Assembly: GCA_037178625.1 (NCBI GenBank)
Contig: JAWZXG010000026.1
Span: 1-64,000, forward strand
Reading direction: 5' to 3'
DNA from: Skeletonema tropicum
Taxonomy: Eukaryota; Bacillariophyta; Thalassiosirophyceae; Thalassiosirales; Thalassiosiraceae
Length of the DNA stretch: 64,000 bases
The notes below the pieces were generated by a model. The model saw only the letters and a program-made list of their open reading frames with translations, ran no database searches and had not been told where the DNA came from. Made by a program: the position numbers and the translations under genes. This document shows, one piece after another, positions 33,942 through 44,787 of this stretch; positions within the stretch are counted from its first letter, which is position 1, and each line of letters opens with the position of its first letter.

Positions 33942-35005
33942 GTTTACAGTCGTCGTACAGTTATTTTGACACACTACACTGTGTTCTGGCTCAGCGTGTC
34001 AAAATAACCGTACTTGTCAAAACATCCGTGTAGCAAGTAAATAGGCATCGGTACATAAGCTTAAATACCAGTACATAGGTATGTACATAGGTTTCAGACA
34101 AAGGAGGAGACAAAGCAAGGTTGCTTACATATTTAGAAGTCTTCATGCTCCCACGTCAATTTCAGTTGTTCCAGAGTCAACGATAAATCTTTCACCAATT
34201 CATCAGATTTGCTGTTTAAGACCATAATCAATTCGACGTTACGAGAGCGTAGATGACCAAATGAATTGAAGTGCATCGGCAGTTAAGTCAACGACACCTC
34301 CTCCATTACTTTTCTTTGCAGCGGAAGCGGTAGAGGAAGGCAAAGGAGCGGCTGCCGCTGAAACATCTGCTGCATTTGCTGACGCTGAACTTCTCGCTGT
34401 GGTTTGGACCGAAGAGTTCGTGGTGGTGGTGGTGGCTGGAGTTTCGACGGGCATAGGTGAGGGTGCGGGTGCAGCTGCCGGTGTTGTTGTCGATGACCGG
34501 ATTTGATGAACACAGTTAAAACAAATTTCAAGTTGCGGACCTTTTTTCCCCGCTGGCTTAGGATTAGGTCGATCACCATCCTTTTTAGGCGCAATGACAT
34601 CAAGGATATCTTTGTATTCTTCTTCGTTACCTCGCAAATCATCAAATTGGTGCCCACACGGCGCATGCTTCTGATGTCCGCAACGAAGACAAAAGTGTCT
34701 CGAATCCCTGCTGCCTTCAGGCGGCAAGGGGAGGCCTTCCATGTCGCAATAATCGCCCGCAGCACATCTAGCAGCACTCATTGTCGTTTACTTTATTAAT
34801 TTGTCTCGCTGTATTGTGTAAGTATTGTGTATGGTAATGTCATGGTCATGGTCATGGTGGTTTGTGTGGCTGAGCTGCCTCTTCTCCCTCCTCGGGAGAA
34901 GCGGGGAAGCCAGCGATAAGAGAAGGTAGTGTTCTCTGCTGCTGTGTCAAAATAACTGTAATGTCAAAATAAGCGTGTGTCAAAATAACCGTACGACGAC
35001 TGTAT
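33942..35005. mobile_element. 1.06-kb DNA transposon derivative with inverted ends and an 11-bp flanking direct repeat
   Basis: ACAGTCGTCGTAC[A/G]GTTATTTTGACACAC from 33946 is mirrored by GTGTGTCAAAATAACCGTACGACGACTGT ending at 35003. GTTATTTTGACAC/GTGTCAAAATAAC motifs repeat subterminally on both sides. TGTCTTTGGCC stands directly repeated just outside (33931-33941 and 35006-35016). An 11-bp target duplication would fit a Mutator-like element, though the few bases between repeat and inverted end are not symmetric. It carries the Cys/His-rich frame at 34239-34781 and is probably an internally deleted derivative. Confidence 0.6.
34239..34781 (-). CDS. Cys/His-rich zinc-binding N-terminal module of a transposon protein (180 aa)
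   Basis: Residues 1-44 have C6, C12, H29, C31, C34, H39, C42, H44 in the pattern C-x5-C ... HxCxxC-x4-H-x2-C-G-H, followed by a second CxxC (C87, C90). A Pro/Ala/Thr/Ser-rich linker follows. The same order of motifs begins the hAT transposase at 47400 (C5, C11, H24, C26, C29, H34, C38, C75, C78), also followed by an Ala/Pro linker. It therefore looks like the DNA- or protein-binding N-terminus of a transposase whose catalytic part has been lost. The stop at 34239 lies inside the element. Lack of the catalytic core means it cannot transpose itself, but it could act as a DNA-binding competitor (inference). Confidence 0.5.
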   Translation of the reverse strand: MSAARCAAGDYCDMEGLPLPPEGSRDSRHFCLRCGHQKHAPCGHQFDDLRGNEEEYKDILDVIAPKKDGDRPNPKPAGKKGPQLEICFNCVHQIRSSTTTPAAAPAPSPMPVETPATTTTTNSSVQTTARSSASANAADVSAAAAPLPSSTASAAKKSNGGGVVDLTADALQFIWSSTLS

Positions 35006-36965
35006 TGTCTTTGGCCATAGCGCGGTGAAAAAGTGTGAGACAGTGCAGTCCGAAGTCGTTGGGCGAGGTGGTGCGTGACTGTGACTGAAACGGCCGTTTT
35101 TGAGTTCGCATGAGGATATACCAATTCCTATCGTAGCCCTACCAGCCCATTTTGCCTAACATACAAACGGCCAACTTTTACTAGCGTTTTTTTACTTGTG
35201 TGTTCGACCTTAAAACTCTTGACTCATTGACTCGTTTGCAAAATAGTAGAGGTTGGTCTCGTCTCGGTCTCGGCACTGTCCCGAGATTCGAGCCGAGACA
35301 GGGTCCGTCGAGACGAGATCCCGGGATATCTCGAGATTTTCAATGAAGGTTAGCAATGATTAAAAGGGGCAAAACCAACAAATAACTACATATCTACTAT
35401 GGACTCTTTAGACAACTTAGTACTCATTGTTCTGGTTCTGGCCAGCATCAATTGGATCCCCACTCTCATCCTTGTCCTCAAAAGAAGGAGGGAGTAGAAA
35501 CTCATTCAAAGGGACATCTGGCATGAGTTCATCCCAATTTTTGCGGATGAGGCTTGTATTTTCTTCAACAAACATGATGTATCGATGCGGCAAGTAACAA
35601 TGGGATCAATGCAAGATCGCTTTGCTGTAATTACTCTAGCTGCCCTGCTCCAGATTCTTTCCCAGGGAGCGGACGTTGCTGGAATATCTCACAGGTACTC
35701 TCGTGCAAGTGTTGCAAGTTCAGGGAATTGGTGAGCGATTTGTTTCCAACGCTTCAATGGATCATTAAACTTTCTTTCTCCATCTTGCATCGGCATTTGC
35801 TCCAGGAGTTCGTAAGCTGCAGCTGGGCTTCACATCGGATCCGAATATTGTCATCAGACAATTCGTCTCATCATTTGCTGCTACATCGTCGTCGAAGTCA
35901 AATGCACCCAAGAAAGCGAAGCTCGTGTCTTCTGATTTAGAAGAGAAGGTAGTGTTCTCTGCTGCTGTGTCAAAATAACTGTAATGTCAAAATAAGCGTG
36001 TGTCAAAATAACCGTACGACGACTGTATTGTCTTTGGCCATAGCGCGGTGAAAAAGTGTGAGACAGTGCAGTCCGAAGTCGTTGGGCGAGGTGGTGCGTG
36101 ACTGTGACTGAAACGGCCGTTTTTGAGTTCGCATGAGGATATACCAATTCCTATCGTAGCCCTACCAGCCCATTTTGCCTAACATACAAACGGCCAACTT
36201 TTATTAGCGTTTTTTTACTTGTGTGTTCGACCTTAAAACTCTTGACTCATTGACTCGCTTGCAAAATAGTAGAGGTTGGTCTCGTCTCGGTCTCGGCACT
36301 GTCCCGAGATTCGAGCCGAGACAGGGTCCGTCGAGACGAGATCCCGGGATATCTCGAGATTTTCAATGAAGGTTAGCAATGATTAAAAGGGGCAAAACCA
36401 ACAAATAACTACATATCTACTATGGACTCTTTAGACAACTTAGTACTCATTGTTCTGGTTCTGGCCAGCATCAATTGGATCCCCACTCTCATCCTTGTCC
36501 TCAAAAGAAGGAGGGAGTAGAAACTCATTCAAAGGGACATCTGGCATGAGTTCATCCCAATTTTTGCGGATGAGGCTTGTATTTTCTTCAACAAACATGA
36601 TGTATCGATGCGGCAAGTAACAATGGGATCAATGCAAGATCGCTTTGCTGTAATTACTCTAGCTGCCCTGCTCCAGATTCTTTCCCAGGGAGCGGACGTT
36701 GCTGGAATATCTCACAGGTACTCTCGTGCAAGTGTTGCAAGTTCAGGGAATTGGTGAGCGATTTGTTTCCAACGCTTCAATGGATCATTAAACTTTCTTT
36801 CTCCATCTTGCATCGGCATTTGCTCCAGGAGTTCGTAAGCTGCAGCTGGGCTTCACATCGGATCCGAATATTGTCATCAGACAATTCGTCATCATTTGCT
36901 GCTGCATCGTCGTCGAAGTCAAATGCACCCAAGAAAGCGAAGCTCGTGTCTTCTGATTTAGAAGA
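34919..36965. repeat. Tandem duplication, two copies of about 1023 bp
   Basis: 34919-35941 recurs at 35942-36965 (for example AGAAGGTAGTGTTCTCTGCT at 34921 and 35944), nearly base for base. The unit contains the right end of the element at 33942-35005, the left end of the decayed hAT element and its 3' coding half. The junction shows only a few bases of shared AGA, consistent with microhomology or slippage-type duplication. Confidence 0.9.
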
Positions 36966-37791
36966 TACTTGCGGTACTGCAATACTTCCACCTTCACCAC
37001 CATTATCATTTGTATTTGTATTAGCCTACTTCTCGACATCAACCATAAGATCTTTGATGAGTTGCATCAACTTATTAGACAAGGTCGAGTCAATTCATAT
37101 TCAATAATGGCAATGATGTTCAATTACTACTTACCTTCAAAAGCCAGAACTGCATTACAATGAAGAACATGGTCTGTGCAATATGCATGCGCCCAATCCT
37201 CATGTGCTCCATTCATACGGATTGCAAACTTTCTCAACTGCTTGTGTCCTGGTTACTACACATCGGATTATCACCCTTCCAATGTTTGCAAATGCATTTG
37301 TCATCCCAATCTTCTTCGTCGCTCGAGGATTCCGATGGTTTTCGCTCTTTGCATTTGACATCATCGTCTTCGTCACCCGACAATTCCAACGATTCGTTCC
37401 TGCTGGCAGTAGAAGCTGCATCGGCATCGGTGATAGCATCGGCATCGGCGATAGCATCGACCATGATTTCAGAATAGATGATAGATGAAGATAATGAGTT
37501 GAATTGATCAAAAAAATAATCAAACTCCAATGAACAAGTCTTGTGAACGCACCCAACGGTGTCAAAGGGAGTCTTGTTATGATGTGAGATTGGAATCGTG
37601 CTGATGAAATCAGACGTACGATAGCCGCAGAAACGAATTGTTCTTCGTCATGGTTGGCTGTGAGAAAGTGATGACAAAAAATCCCGAAATGCTCCGGCCG
37701 AGCTCCGAGCTCCGAGACAGAGGATGCCGAGACGAGACACCTGTCTCGACCCAAAAAATCCCGTCTCGTCTCGGCCGAGTCGAGACGACCT
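35251..37791 (-). mobile_element. Decayed hAT transposon with partly duplicated C-terminal domain
   Basis: On the - strand, 36720-36440 and its duplicate 35697-35417 encode, with in-frame stops and shifts, the hAT C-terminal dimerisation signature: FNDPLKRWKQIAHQFPEL, LATLAREYL, then IPATSAPWERIWSRAARVIT and FVEENTSLIRKNWDEL to the stop. Upstream, 37234-37530 holds an acidic Ser-rich frame with CICKHWKGDNPMC. GTCTCG-rich ends occur at 35257 (GGTCTCGTCTCGGTCTCGGC) and, inverted, near 37760-37791; the left end is duplicated at 36280. Target-site duplications are not visible. No intact product is possible. Confidence 0.65.
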
Positions 37792-37825
37792 TAAGTTCCG
37801 AACGAATTCCGACAATAATGTGGTA

Positions 37826-38156
37826 CTCCCTCTGTCCCAAAAAAATGAGCTTTTTGATTTAAAATAGTTAAAATTTGGTCAATTTTCGTCCAAAAAATTG
37901 CTATCGCACATCGTTGGAAAGCTTTTTTCACGCCGGTTACGATTATATGGAGGTTGGAGGTTGTTAAGCAAGTATTTGTAATCATATTGTGACAAAAGGC
38001 GTTAAAATATCCTTATATCTAACCCTATTGTGAAAATGAAGAGGCCTCTCGGACACTTGTGTAGGACCTTACGTAGGAATAAGTACGTCAAATAGCTAGT
38101 TTTTTGTGGGACTACGATTAACTTCAAATAGCTCATTTTTTTTGGGACAGAGGGAG
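37826..38156. mobile_element. Stowaway-like (Tc1/mariner) MITE, 331 bp, TA target duplication
   Basis: The ends CTCCCTCTGTCCCAAAAAAA and the mirror TTTTTTTGGGACAGAGGGAG have about 30 bp of inverted similarity (including ATGAGCT.TTTGA). TA flanks both sides (37824-37825, 38157-38158). Copy 1 of the segmental duplication has the empty site with one TA (GTGG-TA-CTCGATAAG near 8441). CTCCCTCYGTCCC with TA is the established signature of Stowaway MITEs in plants. A second, interrupted member lies at 53909-58643. Confidence 0.92.
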
Positions 38157-38831
38157 TACTCGATAAGCTCTCGTATTATATAGGAGGTGTAGGCCTGTTC
38201 GCGCTTCCTTGGACAAAAACAGGGGATAACCCCAATTTACTCATAGCACAACTAATAGCAACTTCCCTATAGTCTGTCTACAGAAATTGCCCGCCTATAA
38301 ATATACCCGTCCACAGTATTTGCCCGCTCAGAAATCCGGACATGAGAATCCCGGACAATAACAAATGCCTTTTCAGTAATTGCCCGTCCACGATATTTGC
38401 CCGCCCCCATGAGCTGACACTCCCGCGGGCAACTAGGACCAATCTGGTCGTTCATACTAAGATCAACCTACTTCTCACAAGAGTCTAATGATCTAAACCC
38501 TGAAATTGTGATCTATTTCGATCATAACTCATAGCAAACCACATGAGTTCGTACCGCATCGGCGTTGATCGTACCAATTCCAGTAGCTTCTTTTTACAAT
38601 ACTTCAACTTACGATTGTACCTGCACGACAAAAACTACGTGAAGTATATAGTCAATGACGCACAGAGAGGCCCGTACCTTTATGCTTCGCTCGCTCTCTA
38701 GCTTTCACGCACTCGAACCTAACACTCTTACTTACTTACCAAGCCCACAACTTTCGCAACTTCTTTCTGAAATAATTCGATTCTCATACACGCATCATAA
38801 TATGTAATGATCATAACCAACAACCATAACC

Positions 38832-41800
38832 ATGTCGTCGTCGATTGCTAGTGATGATGATGAGGGATCACTCACCTCTATGGAAGAAGTACTCCCTGGC
38901 GTTACTACTTCGGGTGGTCCAACTGGTAGCACGACACCACTTCCACACGAACCAGGTCATCTATCACGGAACCTCTGCCTCTCTTCAGCCAACCCTAATA
39001 ATACAGACGCCAATTCGTCCCTCATTGATTCCTTCTCCCTCCACCTCTACAATCCCCGCCAGTTACTCGACAATGATGATTGTACCAATGACACACTCAC
39101 CAGTGATGTGACATGGCTCACCTATCGTGATGAGAAGTGTAGTGAGGTCAAGGAGGAGTTTATACGACGTCTCAAGTTGAATACTAATGGGGGTATAAAT
39201 ATGAGTGTGGAGGAACGGAGGACATTGTTGGAAGAGATTGTGAAGGAGATGGGACGGAAGGATGAGATTGACAAGGAGCGGAGGAAGAAGTTGGAGGCGG
39301 AGGAGGAGAAGGAGAGGCTACAGCTAGAGCAGCAGCAGCAGCAGCAGCAGCGAAGGTCCCCCAACAGGGACGATACTAGTGAGGAGGATGATGAGGATAA
39401 TATGGAGGATGAGGAGTGTATAGAGACAACCACCGCATATGCAGCAGCGGCGGTGGGCAACAATCCTCATCCGGCAGCATTATTCGATGCCAACCTCAAC
39501 TTTGTAGGGGTTGGTCGTGGCAGCGGCAGCAGCGGCCGAGTGTCGACATCACTTCCACGCAGCGGTAGCGGTAGTGGCGCCATCGGCAATGATAATGGAG
39601 GAAGTGCGTTTGATCAATATAGCGTCCAATTCCCCATGAGAGGAGGCGGCGGAGGAGGTGGACGCATCATGGGGGGATTAGATTTAACTACCAACCACAA
39701 TAACCACCACAACCCCACCGCTACACCCTCCCCCCTACACCAAATCAACCAAGAACACATCTCCTCCATAATCAACCTAAAACTCCTCGTCGCCAACCAA
39801 CAAGCCATGCTTGACGCACTCTCCTCCAAATTACATCATGCCGAATTGACCAATAATATTCTCACGAGTGAGAATGAGATTTTGGCCAAGAATAATGAGA
39901 TGCAGCAGGTGCAGTTGATTCAGTTGAAGAGGGAGGTTATGGAGATGAAACGGGAGTTGAATGGACTCAATGGAGGTGGTGGTGGGAGAGTGTCACTGTT
40001 GGGTGGTATCAACAGTGGTGAGTTGGCGTCATTATCCTCCATCTCCTCTGCCATTGCTGCATTGCCACCTGTGTTATCCAACAACAACAATAACAACAAC
40101 ATGTCACAAGAGCATCAATTTACGATTCAAGCATTGGAATCGAAATTGAAACAGATGCATCAATTGAATAAGAGGTTGGTGCAAGAGCAGATGGTGATGC
40201 AGAGGGAGATTGCGCAGGTGGATAGGAGTGGTAACAAGAGGAAGGGTGGTGAGGATGGTAATAGTGGTGGTGGTGGAGTTGGTAGTGGAAGTGAGGGTAT
40301 GTCGAAGATCAGTAAGGTTGAGGATAGTAGTAGTAGTAGCGATGAAGGTGGTAGCAACAATGTTGTAGTGGATGTGGAAGAGGAAGAAGGGACGTTAGAG
40401 GTTCCACCGCCGCGAGAGGAAGAAACAATGGAAGAGGTTTTACCACTGCCGGAGAAGAAGGTTGTGGGAGCAACTTCTTCTTCTTCTTTGAACGCTTCAC
40501 CTGATTCTTCAAGCAGTGGGGAGAAGCAGAAGCAACAGCAGAAGTCCATAGATGTTGTCACCGCATCTGACCTGTTGCTTCATCACCACTCTCCACCGAA
40601 AACATCATCGTCACCGGAGACTCCATTGGACTTCCTTCGAAACAAGAAGACAAGAATCACAGACCAAGCATTCGAAGGACACTCGGTAGTTGTAGCATCA
40701 GCAGCAACGTTGACGTTGCCTACCCCACCAGGATCCGATTCAGGTAGAAGCAGGTTGTCTGCAAGCAGTAGCAGGGCCTCGAAGAAGACCAATGTCATCC
40801 CATCTATGCAAGATACTTCAGGACCATCCAAACTGTCTTTCAAGAATATCCGCAAGACAAGATTTGCAGACCAACATGGACGACTTTACGCGTCGTCTCA
40901 AGGGTCAGCTCGACTCTCATCCTCCCTATCTGGATCCGGCCGTATTATCCGAGGAGGAGGAGTAGGATCGTCCTCTGGTGTCAAGACATTATCCGAAGCG
41001 GGTAGTGGATCCTCCGCTCGAGGAAGTAATGCGACAGTCGAACCAGTGCGGTACAAATCCCAAATCGCCTCCTCGAACAAATTGTTTGGTGATGCCAACG
41101 TACTAAGTGGATTATTTACACGTTTGGGTATCTCCAGTCGACTCTCCAGAAAAGGTGATCATTCCACAATGCGTGTCGAGGACCTATCCAAGGAGTTAAT
41201 CCCCATCGTCGGTGCACCCAAGTTCTGTGCCATGATCTACAACGTCCTATCTCCCGAAGAATGTGCGGAGTTGATCCGTCGGGCCAAGATGGAACAGTTT
41301 GATGAATTTAGTTATACTCGACGTTCTTCCGAGGGGGGAGCGCCGATTGTTTCGTCGTGTTGCAAGCGTTGTCGATTGGGTGATTCGGATTTGGCTGTGT
41401 CGTTGTTGGCACGGGTTTCGGATGCGTTGAAGGGGACGGCGTTGGAGGGGGCGTTTCAGAGGAGACCTTCGGTGGATGATTATGAGGAGGAGGAGGATGA
41501 AAAGGTAGGAGGGATGGGAGAAGCAGATGGTAGTGTCATGAAAGGAAAGAGGGCGGGTGTATGTGTTACCAGGGTAACGGAACAGTTCAATGTCATTCGA
41601 TATGATGTAGGGGAATTCTTTGAACCTCATCGTGATACCACATTTCGATCTGGGACGGAGGTTTCACGTCTCACTCTTCAGGTCTTTCTGAATGATAAAT
41701 TCAGTGGAGGAACGACAAGCATCCGACAGGGCAAGAAATTCTTAGATCTCAAAACCAAGACGGGGAGTGTACTACTCATGGATCTAGAATTGCGACGGGA

Positions 41801-41963
41801 GGAGTGCTACGTTGTTAGTGGAAAGAAGTATGTCATCCGAGCGGATGTCATGTACAATGAATGTAAGGTTGATGCGGCCACGGCTGTGACTGAGAGTGCC
41901 TACACTGGAGAGAGTGGGTACACACGAGAGAGTGGATACACCAGAGAAACGAATCCACTGTAG
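38832..41963 (+). CDS. Large low-complexity protein with prolyl-4-hydroxylase-like domain (copy 3, 1043 aa)
   Basis: Nearly identical to the gene at 8998-12126 with the same start, coiled coil and C-terminal oxygenase-like domain. Differences include two more Gln codons in the CAG run near 39329-39350, one fewer Gly before ISSRLSRKGD, and scattered substitutions. The HxD pair is H933/D935 in EPHRDT. The distal His position is again Arg (ELRREEC) and the 2-oxoglutarate Lys (GKKYVIRAD) is kept. The tail reads AYTGESGYTRESG. The intact frame after duplication suggests either selection or recency; substitutions are too few to tell by eye. Its upstream region carries the Stowaway-like insertion about 680 bp before the ATG, which could change expression relative to copy 1. 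Confidence 0.85.
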   Translation: MSSSIASDDDEGSLTSMEEVLPGVTTSGGPTGSTTPLPHEPGHLSRNLCLSSANPNNTDANSSLIDSFSLHLYNPRQLLDNDDCTNDTLTSDVTWLTYRDEKCSEVKEEFIRRLKLNTNGGINMSVEERRTLLEEIVKEMGRKDEIDKERRKKLEAEEEKERLQLEQQQQQQQRRSPNRDDTSEEDDEDNMEDEECIETTTAYAAAAVGNNPHPAALFDANLNFVGVGRGSGSSGRVSTSLPRSGSGSGAIGNDNGGSAFDQYSVQFPMRGGGGGGGRIMGGLDLTTNHNNHHNPTATPSPLHQINQEHISSIINLKLLVANQQAMLDALSSKLHHAELTNNILTSENEILAKNNEMQQVQLIQLKREVMEMKRELNGLNGGGGGRVSLLGGINSGELASLSSISSAIAALPPVLSNNNNNNNMSQEHQFTIQALESKLKQMHQLNKRLVQEQMVMQREIAQVDRSGNKRKGGEDGNSGGGGVGSGSEGMSKISKVEDSSSSSDEGGSNNVVVDVEEEEGTLEVPPPREEETMEEVLPLPEKKVVGATSSSSLNASPDSSSSGEKQKQQQKSIDVVTASDLLLHHHSPPKTSSSPETPLDFLRNKKTRITDQAFEGHSVVVASAATLTLPTPPGSDSGRSRLSASSSRASKKTNVIPSMQDTSGPSKLSFKNIRKTRFADQHGRLYASSQGSARLSSSLSGSGRIIRGGGVGSSSGVKTLSEAGSGSSARGSNATVEPVRYKSQIASSNKLFGDANVLSGLFTRLGISSRLSRKGDHSTMRVEDLSKELIPIVGAPKFCAMIYNVLSPEECAELIRRAKMEQFDEFSYTRRSSEGGAPIVSSCCKRCRLGDSDLAVSLLARVSDALKGTALEGAFQRRPSVDDYEEEEDEKVGGMGEADGSVMKGKRAGVCVTRVTEQFNVIRYDVGEFFEPHRDTTFRSGTEVSRLTLQVFLNDKFSGGTTSIRQGKKFLDLKTKTGSVLLMDLELRREECYVVSGKKYVIRADVMYNECKVDAATAVTESAYTGESGYTRESGYTRETNPL

Positions 41964-42068
41964 ATGTTGTTATGACGTTTCAGGTTAGAGGCTGTAAAGA
42001 ATGGAACTGTGTACATTAAAACATTCATAATGCATCAATTGTTTTAGGAGTATTCTGCTTGAAGTGGC

Positions 42069-42519
42069 CTCTTCACATTTCAGTTGCACTCATAATATCT
42101 TCGTGTATTATTAAGTTTCGGGCGACTCCTCAACAGTGCCCTCTTCCCCTCACTCTTCCTTGTCATTGTCGTTGCCATCAGCAGCAGTCTCCTTTTTGTC
42201 GCCCTCGGCATTCTCAACGTCTTCCTTTTCTACACTTGCTACGTTGGAATCATTCGCCTCGTCATCAAAATGATTCTCTTCAGTACCAGCCTCTTTCGAC
42301 CCATCCACTAACTTCAGCTCTGGATAATTCCTCGTTAATTTCACCCAACCTATCTGGTTCACTTGGATGGAGTCGACCGCTTATTCTTCGCCTTCCTACT
42401 CTTGCCTTTGAGATCAAGATCGAACAAATCACAGGTTTCAGGTAGGGAGGGAAACGCCTCTGCTTTGTCAAAGCCACGTTGAAGGCTACAAATGCATTTG
42501 CATCAAGATCGAAAATCAC
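42069..42519 (-). pseudogene. 3' fragment of the convergent acidic-tailed gene, frameshifted copy
   Basis: Duplicate of 12232-12690. The frame IFDLDANAFVAFNVALTKQ (from 42519) matches copy 1, but four bases (TTAC) are missing after RRFPPY, which shifts the downstream frame. The acidic tail (42362-42150, NHFDDEANDSNVASVEKED) is in yet another register. It is therefore broken relative to both other copies. Confidence 0.55.
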
Positions 42520-42529
42520 CTGATTGATA

Positions 42530-44469
42530 CATAAAGATGAATGTAGGAATTAGTATAAATTATGGGCGTACGAGGCCAAATCATCGCGATGACATTTTTT
42601 AACCCCAGCGCGCAAATTACAGACGCTTTATGACAGAAGTAAGTACCGAAAAGATACGACAGTAATTCAACTCAGCACGTTGTCGTAAAAAAAATGATAT
42701 AAACACATACAACAATAACAGAATGTCTCTTCTTCCTGGTACCCTTAGTTCAAGAAATTTTAAAGCACGTCTGGTGGGGAACTACGATAAGTAAGGGTAG
42801 GTACCAGATACCAGAAGAGTGAGACCTGAGAACTGCTAACAAAATAACTAGCGAAGTCTGTCCCAAAATTTTTCATTTTTGCATAGGAATAAAATGCCTA
42901 CCCCCTTTTCGGGGAGCCCCGCCGGGCAGGTCTCTAGTCGTTTGCCGTCACTTTCACACAAACACAACATTTGCCCTCAATAACCATGGCGAAATACCGC
43001 TGCTACTACAGAGCGGATGGCCGGCCGATACCACCTAAAGTCGATCCCGGCGCCCTCAGTGGACCGACAGGGATCAAATGATGTGGTTGGATCCGCACCA
43101 TACGGCCTGAGAGCCTTACTTTGGGTTTCAGCTACAGTAATGACCGTTACTACGTAAAAACACAATAACACACCAGCCCCCCTCAGCTACTAACTATCTT
43201 TGGGCTCCAATGCACTCGACTATGGCGGAGACAATGAATATTATTGACCATATAACAATTATGGATGAGTCGGATAGCATTTTCTTCACGCAGTTTTGTC
43301 GATGCGGACCCCCTCGGCTATCTATGATGTGTCACGTGATTTAAACAAAAATACGGCGCTGTGAAAGGAGAGGATTATCAATGATTAACAACACAGACGG
43401 GTTGGGGGATCTGGTTTATGATGTAGAATTTTACTTCCGTTGTGTATGGGTATGTCAGAGCAGCTTTATCGACGAAGCTGCTGCTGTACTTCGTATTATT
43501 TGCCCCGCTGTGAAGGTGACCGTTGGTAATTCAAATAATGACAACTGAATTGGCCCCTCCCTCGCACAGCACTTGCCCCTGGATCCTGATCACCCTTCCA
43601 CGATGCAGCAAACAAGTAAAATTGATAATTATGACAGGAAGCGCGACAGGTGGTCGGTAGAATTGACTAGCGTAGCGATGAAATTTGCTGTACATCGTTG
43701 GGGGGAGGGAATATTAATACAAAGTGTGAGGGGCGGGGAATGATGGGGATAACAACAATGACTTCATTATTATTGGTTGAGCGTAGGTGAATAATGACAA
43801 ACCGAGGGCAGCAATAAGATGGAGCCAGGGCCGGGGAATGGGTATGCTATTACTTCGTTTCGTTGTGGTAATAATAATATCTGTGCTGGGTAATATGGGC
43901 TAGGCTGTCCAAGTCTTGTGAATTGGAAGAGAGATTGCGAGGAAAGCTTTTTTCGGAATTGTGCCAAAACAAAAAAATCGATTGATCCTGTGAGGGGGTG
44001 CATAGGTTTGGGATACACGAGGAGACAACCGTGTTGGTGTGCAATGATTCCTACGATCATACAATTGTAACAACTTGTATGACCGGAGGAAATAAACAAA
44101 ACCAACACCAATCAGTCGAATGACGGTAAGAGGTGCACTAAACATGATCTGGTGGTAATCGAATTGGCAGCTACAACATCTTTCTTCATGACTGGAGTTC
44201 TGTAGAGCAACTCTTACTTGATTGATTGAGTAATTGCTGGGAAGCACATGTAATATAAATAGTTAATCATCTCTAGAGTAGACATAATACAGTGCATAAC
44301 CAAAGGAACATATCAGAGTAATGTTTCTCCACAACTTGTTTGATTGACTGGATTGTATGACCATTGTTGACACCTGAGATTGCAGAGTTTATTGGGGGAT
44401 TTAAACCTCTCTTGGCCGATATATCTTAGACCACGAGTGCAGTGTCATGATATCTCCCCCAAACATCGC
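42530..44469. other. Non-coding 3' part of segmental duplication copy 2
   Basis: Matches 12700-14816. I see no gene; frames that are open in one copy are broken in the other by one- to three-base indels (for example near 43875 and 43950). Confidence 0.5.
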
Positions 44470-44787
44470 CCCCTACTCACACTACAGGTCTCGCTTCAAC
44501 AGAAACATCCGACGGTTGGTTGGATAGTAGAAGTGATTGTAGTGAACAAGGGATGTCAAATGAGTGCATTTGATGGTGTTTTGTGGTACTAGTATGTACG
44601 ATTATGGTACTTTAGGGTATGTAGGGGAATGTTTTCTGTAGCGTAATGGAATTTCACCATTTTTGGAGGGGGTTGAAAATTGCAGGTTGAAATTTCAGAA
44701 ATTTCAGAAATTTCAAGGGATTAAATTTCACTCTAGCTTATCCTGAGATAGTCGTAATACTTTGCACTCTGCAGTCAACACATCACT

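Noticed and set aside
37688..37795. GTCTCG-rich block as a regulatory CpG-type region
   Set aside because: The same motif occurs inverted at 35257 and 36280 at the other end of a decayed hAT transposon, so it is better read as a transposon end.
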